In this document: piece after piece, positions 1 through 12,647 of the stretch | Layout of the letters: the number at the start of each line of letters is the position of its first letter | How positions within the stretch are numbered: the first letter of the stretch is position 1 | NCBI RefSeq assembly: GCF_001039355.2 | Contig: NW_019773526.1 | Coordinates: forward strand, 637,250 to 672,390 | Direction of reading: 5' to 3' | Source: Lingula anatina | Taxonomy: Eukaryota > Brachiopoda > Lingulata > Lingulida > Lingulidae | DNA: 35,141 bases | Position numbers and translations under genes: made by a program | The notes under the pieces: model-generated | Told to the model about the DNA's origin: nothing | Databases searched by the model: none | Seen by the model: only the letters and a program-made list of their open reading frames with translations

Positions 1-666
1 AGTGTCCTCCTCAACCTATCGTGCACCGCAGGTTTTGATTTTCAATGTCATCAAAAAATTTCATTGTTGTTAGTTTGATCTATGTATCTGCTATTCAAAT
101 AATATCGTTTGGAAAATAACTAACTGATTTAATTTTGCTTTTGCAACATGAAATTATCATTAACTTTGCCGGTTCACGTGTATACAGTACCTTGCTATCA
201 GTGCTGCTCTTTTCTCCCCAACTCGCCACTGACAGGCTAACCACATCGTTTCAAAACAACGTTGGTATTCTCCTTTACTTTTGGTGTTGGCAGTTTCGTC
301 CCTGGGACATCGTTTCGGTTAAAAACAACGTATCGTTTTCACCCATCTATGCATTGCTCCTGTACAAAATGGCCGCTTGTTGCCCCCCAAGGGAAAAATC
401 GTAGCACGTGGGTAGTTACGCAAGACCTGTGACGTATAACGCGCGCATCGTTATTAATGTTGCGTGGAGTGGACAATATAATTAATGTAGGACGCAGCGG
501 TTTTTGTAACCAATACTGCACCCCATATATGTTTGATAAATGTATTCGATCTGGTTATCTATTTCGATACGTCCATCTGCATCAAATAATGATTTTAAAT
601 ACAGATACTGTATGAATTGTGGGTATATAGATATACTAACGCCCCTATGGTCTTCGTGGCCGATAC

Positions 667-704
<38 letters not shown>

Positions 705-858
705 GATTCTTATATGGCGCCTTACAGGTACATTCTTTCTCAAGGCGCCTTTCAATAATGGCTCACATACTAAAATCACTACAATATTTTAATCATAAAC
801 TCTCATGGGAAACCATTTCAAATTTACACTACTAAAAATCAATCTTATTTTAAAAAAA

Positions 859-908
<50 letters not shown>
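667..908. repeat. Two microsatellites: (ATA)n at 667-704 and (TA)n at about 859-907
   Basis: These are uninterrupted simple repeats. The poly-isoleucine reading frame across the first one is not a gene. The following 930-1045 resembles a dispersed repeat but I cannot name it. Confidence 0.95.
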
Positions 909-909
<1 letters not shown>

Positions 910-1050
910 CTAAGAGATATAGACAGAATTAAAAATGTGGGTCTTTAAAAGAGATTTGAATTGGTCAAAGTCTTCTGTTTTTCTAATAAAATTTGGTAGG
1001 GCATTCCACTTTTGGGGCGTAGATTATAAAAGCACGATCTCCATAAGGGA

Positions 1051-1212
1051 CCGTTCACATGGAAAGTCTATTTTCTAAAAATCTATTTTCTATTCGCGGT
1101 ATCTTGTGATCACGGTCTGTGCCCTGAATATCCCGCGGCGTAATTACTGGCAGCGCAGGGAGTAACTGGCTCGGGCTGCCAGTAGTTATGCCGCGGGGTA
1201 TTCAGGCCACGG
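1051..1212 (+). repeat. Foldback/MITE copy 1 (inverted partner at 7194-7312)
   Basis: About 110 bp from the 'GTTCACATGGAAAG' end is repeated in reverse complement at 7194-7312. Within this copy, the stretch around 1117-1160 is also an imperfect palindrome with 1174-1212 (CTGCCAGTA...CCGCGG...CAGG...GACCG). The hairpin shape suggests a foldback or MITE-type DNA element. Confidence 0.7.
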
Positions 1213-1467
1213 ACCGATGATTTTTCACAAAACTGATTTTTTGATTTTAAAGGTTATATCAGAGGCACCAAATGAGGGTAAAAGAATGACTCTTTCAAAT
1301 ATATAAACTTCTAAAAAGCTTCAGTCGATATCAAAATAGATCAGTCGATAGGACTCATTGTGAGTCCTTAGTGTACTATTGAAATTCGACCGTCATCAAA
1401 TGTTCGATCAGTGTCGAGCGATATTCACCTTGGTTGACCCATGGAGGCTCATTATAAACTTCTTCTC

Positions 1468-1583
1468 TGCGCATGCGCGTATATGACGCTGGGAATTTCC
1501 AGAAGTGCGCGTCGTCTTTCCATTTTGTGCAGTTAGAACATAGACCAAAGTCGGTGGATATTTTATTTTTGAAATACGCCAAG
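1468..1583 (+). promoter_or_regulatory. Proximal promoter block of gene A with NRF1-like and NF-kB-like sites
   Basis: TGCGCATGCGCG at 1468-1479 matches the NRF1 consensus. GGGAATTTCC at 1491-1500 matches the NF-kB consensus GGGRNNYYCC, 84 bp before the ATG. The block (GACGCTGGGAATTTCC, then TTAGAACATA, then AAATACGC) recurs at about 18532-18622, and parts of it recur before the exon-1 relic at 16498. No TATA box is evident. Function is inferred from motif and conservation only. Confidence 0.45.
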
Positions 1584-1872
1584 ATGTCAGATAATGATAG
1601 ACTACCTGTTAATGTTCTGGTGGTCAGTAATGTTTCTAAAGCTAGAACATTAACGTCGGTGGTCTTCGGACGTGTTTTTGGAACTAAAAGAGAAAGGCGG
1701 GAAGATATGCTAGCCTCATTTAATAGATGGAGAGAGAAGCATGATGTTCCTGTCGAATTTAACATGAAATGGAGCAATACGGATGATCCAGTACCACCAG
1801 AGCACTTTGATATACTTGTAAAAGAGGATTGGGATTTATTCGGTGTTCAGGGTACTAGTAAATACAGTGCAG
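1584..1872 (+). CDS. Gene A exon 1: N-terminal domain of unknown family
   Basis: The start chosen is the ATG at 1584 (MSDNDRLPV). It aligns with the gene D start (MSADEKLRV), and both follow a shared GAAATACGC block. An in-frame ATG at 1473 lies in the conserved upstream region and is less likely. The exon ends at 1872 before GTAGGT in phase 1. A and D share a pattern: a hydrophobic strand (VNVLVV / VSVLNI), a helix with FNxWREK, then VPVxF, then DIxV. It looks like a small alpha/beta domain but I cannot assign a family. Confidence 0.75.
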
Positions 1873-4800
1873 GTAGGTCTACATGAACCTTTTTCCTTAT
1901 TTCAGTTAAAATTGTATATTGATCATGGTACATTTTTCGTGCAGTCCAGTCCGATAAACCAAACGATTTTTTATTCTTAAATTGAATTCATTATTCATAA
2001 GAAGCACGTCGGAAATAATTAATAAAAAAATAGATAAATGATATAAACACTGTATCCGTAATAAAGGTATTATAAAATAAGTTCGATCATTACTGTCTAC
2101 AGGTACCCAAGGATTGCTTTGTCATGTACTGGCATAAGACTTAAACTTACTGGGTATTACATTTCTTAAAACATCCTTAAATTGACTTACATAATTTATA
2201 AACCTAATAGTTTCAACAAACTATATATGAAGTGTTAACTTACACGCCGTTGTGAATAATCTTGCCCTGTCTTGATATCAACTTGACTTTGACTTTGCAA
2301 ACCATAATAACGTGGCATCTACGCATAAAAAACACACCCTATTAATATATCACTAGGTGCACGTAACACACTTTCTCTCTACTAGTAGGCTATGTGTCTG
2401 ACCCGGCCTACACATTGCCCAGTACTAAAACACTTGTATAAATTGACAAAGCAAATGACATGTAGTCCTACTATCAAAACGTACAGGTTAGGCCTACATG
2501 TGCGCGCTGAATTTTTATCAGCGCTCCGTCAGTTTCTTTAAAGGTACATACGAACCGAGCATTGGTGGAGCGTGGATTCGCAGTAACACATGTAAACCAC
2601 TTCTCTAGATTCTTATATGACCCAAATAAATTCGACGTGCCAAGGGATAAACTGATTAGATCACTAGATCAGCCATAAAATACCTTTAGACTGCTCCTTT
2701 CTTTAAATTTTGGTTGTAAATTTAACCTACTTTCGTGACCTACTTTCCTGCCCCATTGACATACAGATTAGAATGCCAGAAGAAAAATCCGTTCATACAT
2801 CATTTTCGGGTAAAATTAAACAATGCCTTTTGGAAATTCTCTTAGTTATACTACTTGAAACTATATGGTGGCATTTGGTTGGTTTTTGTGACAAAAGTTG
2901 ACTTTGTATGCATCTTTAATTACTCTACTATATCTTTATGTGTTAAACCAAGGAGTTATAACAGAAGGAGATTACACGCAAGCCTCTCTTTTGTCCGATG
3001 TCTGTTACGGTGGGCGGAGCTAGCTACGGGGGGCCTCCTGTCTCAAGGTTTCGTCTGCGTCGCTCTCCTCAGCTTAGAGATTAATTTCATATGCGTTATT
3101 TCGCGTTAGAATTCGAGATCAGTAGTGTCAGAGCGGCGCTGTATGCTGACGATTTTTTTCACAAATAATTATTTGGACGATGTGCTGGAAGGGAACGATA
3201 TCATAGAAAGCGATTATAAGGTGGTGACTGAGGATGGTCACCATGAGTTTTTTTGAGTCGGTGATAGATGGCTTTTTTTTTGCACAACCCAGTGAAAAAT
3301 CACCAAGGAGAAGTCAAAAGAAAACGTCCCAACTGTGGTTTGTGAAAATGACATTCAAGTGAACGTCTGTCCTCACTGCCAAAAGACATTATATGAATAC
3401 ATAAACGTTTGGACCCTCCTGCCCTTGGGTCCCATAAACATATACATTGTGACAATGCCTAAGCTTTGTGACTGGTTTTAAATTTCTTTAAGTATTTTTT
3501 CTCTCACTCGGTATAATTTTAATATCATAATGCATTAAAGTGAAATTTTAATCAAAGGTTGAGGCAATGCCACGACATGTCAGTTTACTGAATACTCGTT
3601 ATAAATTTCTTTATCTTGGAAATCTCCCTTTTTTCAGGATTATTTTGACACATACTTACACTGTTCATATTTGTCGGTAAACAAGTGCACAGTGCTAAAC
3701 ATTAAGAATAATTTTTATTCATTCATAAATATATTTATGTACAAAATATATCAGAAATTTTAGTTTTAACTGAGCTCTTTAAAGTGAAACAAATAAAGAT
3801 GAGAATTTTGAATTTCAAACTATTATTTACTATATTTACTTAAAATATCTTATAAGTCAACTCTATACTCAAGCATCATGATAGTAGCATCTGTGAGTAA
3901 AACCATTTTATTATATCAATAGAAGAACAAAAACAAAATTTTACACATAAGCCGTCATAATGAAGTCATAAGAATGATTAAGTTGCTACAGTTTTCCAGT
4001 CTTATGCAGTCTATGTTGGCATTTCTTTCAACCGTGCAAATAGAAATAATTATATTCTTTTTTATCTGACTTGCTGATACCAGTCTGTGCCAGATACTAT
4101 TCCACTCACAGGCCAGCAAGGTCTGAGAATCTAATGGGCCATTGAAAAAAATCCTAGAAGTAAAATGGCTAATTCCTGCAAATAGGATAAAAAACATGGG
4201 ATTTTCAAAAGGTTATAGATCAAGACAACACTTAGTAAGAACATTTATAAAATGAACTGGAGTACATGTTATAGCTGAAAAAATTAACTGGGCCAGTAAA
4301 TGACTGCTTTAAAGAAATTTCACTGAAACAGTCCAAATTTTACTGGCAATCAGGTAGACTGTTATACCATGGCACTTAACAAATTATATATAGGTTTTGA
4401 TTTTTTTCCATGTGACAGTAACATAAAATTTATGTCCACTTTTGAAATGTATAGAGTCAGGTGACTGAAAATATTTTAAAATGTCATGAAGGAGCACTAT
4501 TAATTTAATGTAATCTCTGTTGGCCAGTCTTATCCAGTTTCTTCTCCAAAAAGGACAACTCAAGTGAGAATTTCTTCAGGGCCTTTTCTTCTGCCTTGCC
4601 AATGTCATGCCACTTAGAAAAGAGAGAAACCTGTAGGTTAGAAAAAAAAAACATAATAATAGCATTATGAACTAGTAGTATCCATGTAGACATTATGGAA
4701 TTACGCAGTGAAGTTTAATGTGTCATGATATGACTTGACTGAAATAATGTTCACCACATAAATGAACAATTTACAACTAAATTTATATAGAACATCAAGA

Positions 4801-7800
4801 TTCATGATCACAAGCTAATTACCCCAAGAAATTGAAAGAAATTGTACTTATTACAAGAAATTATTTAAATCCGCCCTAGTTCTTACTCTTCTGATAGGAC
4901 AAAAAGGGGATTTCAGAGAGGCTGGTTGCTAAAAGGAAAATGCCCAAGGTTGTTGTATTTTGAAAAAAAAAATTAAAAAGGGTACTGTTGTTAGTGAATG
5001 TTTAATGCATCGTAGGCATTATGACAAAAGTAACTTACTCCGGACACACTGACCTCCTTTTTTCAATGACATTTTTTAATTTTTTTCCAGCCTGACCATA
5101 ATTCATATATTCAATGCAGCCTTCTCCCATATCTATAATAGAAGAAAAAAATGGGTAGTGTTAAGATATGCATGTCAGCTTCATTATCTATTTTGAGAGA
5201 ATTTCTGTTTCAGCACTGCAAGATGAAATATTTACTTTCAATGAATAAACCTTAATAGAGTTCTATTCTTTTGTAACCACCAAGGCAAAGCTTCTTTCTT
5301 AAAATGAACTGAAACATCCAAGCTTACCACCTAACATGCCAAAGTAGTGAAGTATAATTAAAGTAGAGAAGCAAGTACCCCTTAAATATAGAGGTGTCTT
5401 ACACAATAAGGTGTGTCTTACACACCTTGACTCAAAGGGAGATGTGTAGTGAGATAACAGGTAAAGTAATTGGTGGAGCCTAGGTGAACTTAAAACCTTA
5501 AGACTTCAAATTAAGAAGCACCAGGATTCATGTGTGTTCTTTTTTCAAATGTTTAATATGAATTTAAACATATATATGTAAAAAGAAGACTAAATATGTT
5601 TAAAATAACTATATCAAAGACACTGTGAAGTCAAACTTCCTGTTAGACCGCCATGATGAAAAATGCTGGGTGGAGCCAAAATTTTTCCGGTCAAAATAAC
5701 TGAGCACCTTAATCTAACAACAAAGTTACCACTCCAAAGCCACCCACCTTGGTGAGAAGAAAAATGATGACCAACTGTCATGATAAGTTTTTTTAGTTTT
5801 AAACACGAAAAGGTACAGGCAAAAATGGTACATTTACCCATAACACTAAAGTAAAAATTGGTATTCTGAACAAAACAGGTTTTTTTTTCAAGAAATATTT
5901 CAAGCAATACCCATGCGATATATACCAAGCCAGAACCAAGATGTTCAAGAATCTAAACACACCAATCACGCATTTGAAAAGTGCAAAAACGTTCGGGCTT
6001 TTGGCCGTAACAAGTGTAAGTTTTTGATCTGGACTCGTGAAAATTGGCCCTTGTCGTATTCAAGCTAGAATACATATAAAATCGAAAAAACCAACAATAC
6101 TCATCAAGAAAATGTATTGCACACACACACCAATTACTTAAATTTTATGACTGTCATGTGACACAAGTATCAAAAAGTAGGAGGAAAATGTCTTTTGGAG
6201 TGATTTTTTTTCGAAACATAAACAAGATGGCGGCTTATGCATCTGCTTGTTATTCGGCTACTGAAAGTGCACTGAAAGTTTTATTCTATGCTGTTGCCAC
6301 AAATTACTTAACAATTGCAACTGTATAAAGACCAAAATTTCTTCATCTGATACTATATTTATAAGCACTTGTTATGAGTGGGAAATATTTTTCGTGCAAT
6401 ATTTATTCTCCACACACCACCTCGCAAGATCGACGTGGAGCTGGATACTTACACAGTGAGACCCTACGTCATAAAAGTTGCAATTTATATTCATATTTCG
6501 AGTAGTTATGCATTTAAAAGCACTTACCTGTTTTTTGATAACCTTATCCAACGTTATATCCTCTGCACTCTGTACTTCTCTCATTTTAACAAACTTTTGA
6601 GTACGTTTCTGTTTGTGTCCTCTCGAAATGCTAGACGAAGGCACCTATTCTGACAAACGAGATTTAAATGAGAGGGTAACAGAGATAGGCACCCATTGTT
6701 CTCTGGGTTCTATTCATTCCGACCAATGAGAGACCGTAAAACGGGCTCCGCCCCCACGCGCTTAATCTCCTTCTGTTATAACTCCTTGGTTAAACATATT
6801 ACTTAGATCGCATTCACAACGAGTTGAGCCAGGCTTTACAAATACGGAGAACTAAATATGGCGGACGTACATGAAAGAAAAACCGCCTAATCTTTTACTG
6901 GCATCACGAGCCAGTTACTTATACAAAGCTGTAATTAATTCTCGGCTGTGCTCGCATTCTATAAAATCTCATCCTCCGTTGCCGCATCGCTTGCCGTCGG
7001 ATCATGACGGTTGCACTCGTATATGTCGTCTGTATAGCTTCTTCATCTTCTTCGTCTTGTTGTTGCACAAAATCGACAAACACATTTTTCAAAGCAACCG
7101 CGACCGCCATTAACTTTTTAACTCCCAACTGCGCATGCGTCAAGGTATCAGAATCTCCTCCAAGCACAGCCGAGAATTAATTACAGCTTTGGAAGTAACT
7201 GGCTCGCGCTGCCAGAAATTACGCCGCGGGATATTCAGGGCACAGACCGTGATCACAAGATATACCGCGAATAGAAAATAGATTTTTAGAAAATAGACTT
7301 TCCATGTGAACGAAGCCCAAAATCTGTAATTAAGGGCTCATGACTCAAGAACAAAAATAATTAAAGCTGTCTCAGTGGGTTAAGCCCTTAATTTAGCAAG
7401 AAAATGAATCTTTTTGGAAACCTCACCAGTTTTCCCATAATGGCCAAGGTACGTCTTATCCAAAACCGTTCAGAAAATGAAGCTACCTAAATACCGCGCG
7501 GGAAAGAAAAGCAACACCCTAACTCTCCTTCGAAACCCGGCTAGTCTCCTTCTTCTATCCGTCAAATTCTTCCTCTTCTTACTTGAATCTTCCTTCGACG
7601 ACTTTGGGTTAAATTTGATGTTCCAAAAACAAACACGCGAGAAAAAAAACCAGAGTGCCAGAAGAGCAATGATTGGGGACATATTTTTGTTTTCGTGAAT
7701 TCTGCGCATGCACGATTCTTCAAACCGGAACCTCCACCTGGATTTTTCAGTGCACGATTCGGTTTCCATTTGCTGTGTGCCAGAAAACCAAATTGGAATT

Positions 7801-10800
7801 TCACTCGTAATTCCCATTGCACAAATTCGGATATTTCAAATTGTAGTGTGAACGGGGTATAAGACGACTTGTCTCAAATACTCAGCTACCATCTCACAGT
7901 ACGGAGGATTACTCCGAGGATTACTCGCCGAATCAACTGCCTACATGCCCTACATCAAAACTGTACCAAATTGGACAATTTTGGACCGATGCCTGGAATA
8001 ATATTCCCAATTGAACTCTAAAAACCTAGGGCGCATTCCCAGAGCTTTTAGATCGATCTATCCCCGCGGGGAGTCACACTAGATTACTGTCAGATAATCC
8101 GGCTTTATTGTCCGTCCCGCCTACTACAAGCTGTAAGGGACTAATTAACTTTCGTGTCCGCTCGGCTGACAGATATTTAGCATGAACCCCCAGGGAGTTA
8201 GGTCGATCTAAAGTAGATCGATCTAATCTCTGAAAATGGGGTCCTAGAGTTTTTCAAATTATCATCTGTGAAAGAGTTATACACCCCACAAAATACACTC
8301 ATATCAGTGTCTAATCACAGCAACAGTCGCTGTTACGCCTGACCTCATCTGGTTGCTACCAGGGCTCTCAAGCGGCAAGGCATTCTTTGGGATAGGTTGT
8401 TAGAGTTTAATCTGAATAACATATCAGGCATCGGTAAAAACGTAAAAAAGTGCCCTGTGTGAATTGGCAATCTGATCGTGCAATCTAAAATTGTTCCTTA
8501 AATGCCCCCTATCAAATGATAGTCAATTGGTTCCCATTTTTTTTCTTTTATTTGATATGGTTCAGGTTTTCATCGATGGTTACCATTGGTGTTTTGGCAC
8601 CAATGTGGTATCCACTCTAGATACTGACGCTGTCAGTAACCTTAGTCACTTTAGACGCAGCACACGCTTCGGCGTAGGCCTCTTCGAATGTTAGAAAACT
8701 ATGTTTTGTCAATTTGAGGGGTACAGGTGAAATCTGACCTCAATAGAGAAAGCCAAGCAGTTTCAGTGTTCTACCCAGTCCCCAAGTCAGCATACAGACG
8801 CCGATGTTTTGTTGTTTACAGTGGCTTCCTCAGAGGTCGTCTGGTATTCTAACCTGCTAAATCCAGTTTGGTGTTCGCTAAGGGCCTTGCTTTTTGTTAA
8901 GCATATCCGGAAGGATAGTGGGTCCTGTACCCTGGTGGTTGGATTTTAATACATTAGTTGTGATCTCTGTGCAGGTGCATCAGTTTAGGCATAGCTCTAT
9001 AAAACTGAGCAGACCTTTCCGCAATAATCTGTTTGGTAATGTGCGTCTTTTTCGCGCCATTCTGGCACAGATTAGCAAATTTGTAATACACTGCTTAAGT
9101 CACTTAACGCCCTGCAAAACCGACCGCTTGCATGCAAAATTTCAAATTTTTCTATGCAGCAGTTGCCGACATATGGATACTTTTTTTAACAGAACCATGC
9201 TTTGCCATAGCCAAGCTTTGACCAGACCAAAGGAGCACTACCCGATGAGAACACTGCATATTACACAATGCAGCAGTGCAACAGACATAGTAGTCAGTTA
9301 ATTGGTAGCGACACGCTTTACTTCACACTTCTCCATTTACATATCTCATATTAGATGTGATTAAAAAAAAGAACTCGTTTTTTACCTAGGCATACCTTTG
9401 AAACTCAAATACTCCATATTAAATATCAAGTCTGTACCTTTGTACATGCAGGAAAAACCTCATTTTCATCAGTAACTGGATGATAATAAAGGATTACAAT
9501 ACCATAAACTTTACTTTTACGCAATGACCTAACTGTTAGGTGAGATCCTTCAACATTTAAGTAATATACTTCATAGATTTAGGTTACTACACTCCCCTTA
9601 TCTTCATTTATATGCAGCATTATTGTAATTGCGCTCATACACTGTACATATAACATACATGTTGTTAGATATGAATTGAACGACGCGCAGATCTGGGCGC
9701 ATAGATTTATGGACTATTTGCTATACAGTTACCTCTTGAATAGGTTAATATATCTTACTGGGTTATGTTGATCTATAAATTTAGATTTATTCTTTAGAAT
9801 TTTATCAGTGCGCTTTTGTATTAAACCATTAGAAATATCATCAAGCCTTTTAATCATTCTCTTTGAAGAGGCAGATTTTACTATATTATTGGGGCATCCT
9901 AGCTCTGGCTTACGTGAAGGCAGCAGAGTGGTCACGATAAGATTATTCACTGATGACGATCTTCACCGGGCGCTGGATCATTGGTTTGTAAACAAGGACA
10001 CGCAGATAAGCTCTCGTTTAGCTACCCTTCCTCTATATGAAAGGCTATTGCTTGAACGAGGAGCTGATGCAAGTATTCATTCATGCAGGGACAAAGCAAT
10101 TGCACGTGATCCAAAAGATCAAACAGCTTTAACCATCGTCAAATGTCTGGAAAAGGTTATAAGGCGGTATGAATGTGCTGTAAGGGAAAAGGATGTCAAA
10201 ATGGGTGACATGCATGGTACTATCTTGGAGATGAAAAACGAGATTGAGGAGAAGAGTGAGATAATTAAGGAATTTTTTCAAACAGAACATCAGAAAGAAA
10301 AACTTATCTGTCGTCCACAAGAGCAATTACAAACTAGCTGTGCTGAACTTGAAAAGAGACATGCTGGCGAACTAAAGGAAAAGGTGGCAGAAATAGATAA
10401 AATGCATTTAATCCTCTCAGAGATGAAGAAAGAGATTGAGAAGAAAGAGGAAAGAATCGAAGAAATTACAGAAGCAAACCATCAAATGAAAAAACTTATC
10501 AGCCAGCTACAAGAACAAGTGCAAATCAGCAGTGCAGAACTACAAAAGAAGGAAGCGGATGAGTCAGAAATTCATAAACAGCTATCAGGAATGGAGAAGA
10601 AGATGGCGGAGAGAAACAAAGAAATACAAGATATGACCAACACACTGCATCAAAAATCACAAAGAATTGACAGTCTTCAAGAGAAGACACAAGATATGCA
10701 AGAAAAACTCTATCAGTTAGAAAAAGAAAAAGAGCGTGTCATAAAAAGCAAGTACGATCTGGAGGCCAAACATGCACAGTGTCAGGAGCTATCCAACAGT

Positions 10801-12580
10801 TATCAGGCTGCTTTAGTCTCCCTAGCTGCATGGAATCAACAGCTGAAGGACATGGAAACCAGACTGAAAAAAAACAACAAAGAGGTAAGCACATTGTATA
10901 TGCATGTCATGCTACTGTATTTATACTCAGTGTGCATTTGGACACCACCTGGAGGAGAGGCTAACAGCGGCAGACCAAATCATTTAATATAACTTACTCT
11001 TAGACCATCATGACTGATACCGGTTAGCAAACTAGTGGGATCCTTTTAATAATGAGAAAGAAACAACTGTGGTCTAAATATGTTGCTGCACCCATTCCGC
11101 CCAAGGGCAAAGAATTGGCGGGGATGGTGATGATGTACTTACGTTTTTAAGAATTGTGTAATTTGTGAGAGAACAGTTTCATTAGCTCCCTAGTCATTTA
11201 CTCCCTGATGATGGTGACTGACAGTCACTGTGATAAGCTCTTGATAAAAAGAAAAACAATAACTTAAAATGTGTAATTCGTGAAATGATTATATTCTTCA
11301 TTAATCCAACTGTGTGAATAAATAGTCTCTGTACCTCTCTCTTCAAATTAAGCTGCAGACTGAGCAGTTATGTTTCATTACACCATTTTCAGAACACCGG
11401 ACAACTGTTAGAAACCGTCGACCAAATTTGGCATGGACAAAATGAGGAGGTCCTTTCTTCCATTGATCGCGTGATAGGCTTTCTTGCATCACACGACAAA
11501 ACTCAGGGCTCTGAGATGTTATATTCACGACAAGAAAGCGGGAATGACTCTCCTTTGGAAGGAAATACAGAATTTAAAAATATTTGCTCTTTACTATCAA
11601 AATGTCTAGGTAAGATTGATAACACATAATAAGGGGCACGTCGATATTAAAATTAAGTCAATGTTCACAACCTTTTGTAAAATTGCCATCATAAAGCATC
11701 AAACAATGTAATTACTCCTGTATCTAAAATGAAATATATAATCTGTATTTCAGGTGACTCGTGGCGCCAACTGGGCAGAGCGCTGGGGATAAGCACGCGT
11801 TGCCTTGACGACATTAGCGCACGGTATGAACAGGACGGAGGAGCAGAACTTGTCTGGGCTGTCCTTGAGAAGTGGTCTAAACGGGGAAATCCTACAAAGG
11901 AGGGACTGTTATACGCTGTCAAAAACATTGGACAGGAGGCTATTTTAGGTAAGTACTATAGTGTGTTAATACACACTCTACTGGGGTATTACCCATTACC
12001 CTACCGCCACCTTTATATGCACAACAGTACGAATTTGCCATATAAAGGTGTCACTTTTGAATTGTTTTTTAATAAGTCATCCCAGGCGAATAGATATTCA
12101 CCCCTTTCGCTAAAATATTCTCCCCGAGCGCCTCTTAAAGACTCTCAGAAACTTTCAAGTGGAGAATGCCATCTTTGATTAATTCCTTTATGTTGTTAAG
12201 GTCCTCCCATGGCTGATCACCATCGTGATATTCTCCAAACCCTCCACCCATATCTGCACAAAGAGATGATGGATGTCGAACTGCTCTTGCCTTACTTAAG
12301 AGGAGACAAAATCCTTACCAGCTCTCAGATTGAGATAATCCTTCAAGGTCGAGGACGATTTGGGAAAATTGAGAACCTTCTCAAGATGTTACCTAACTTG
12401 GGATGTAGGGCGTTCGAAGGCTTTGTGCACGCTTTGGAACAGAGTGGTCAGATGCACATTGCCAAGACATTAATAGGTGAGAAATATACTCATCCTTCAT
12501 AAAAGTTCCTATTGTACTTTCAATTTTCTGTTTAATTGAAAAAGGTAACGCAATTGTGATAAACGTGTATATTACGATCT

Positions 12581-12647
<67 letters not shown>

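Noticed and set aside
617-835. Plus-strand frame with a long poly-isoleucine run
   Set aside because: It is a translation of the (ATA)n microsatellite.
1376-1777. 133-codon minus-strand open frame
   Set aside because: It is antisense to gene A exon 1, whose homology to gene D exon 1 and splice phase mark the plus strand as coding.
1051-7312. Single 6.3-kb transposon bounded by the outer inverted repeats
   Set aside because: Gene A exon 1 and other repeats lie inside and no target duplication is evident; two opposite insertions of one small element are more likely.
7470-7822. Overlapping open frames on both strands
   Set aside because: Three overlapping frames with no conservation or domain; looks like chance openness in intron 1.
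8894-9301. 135-codon plus-strand open frame
   Set aside because: Composition is not protein-like and no domain is seen; the minus strand shows weak retroelement phrases instead.
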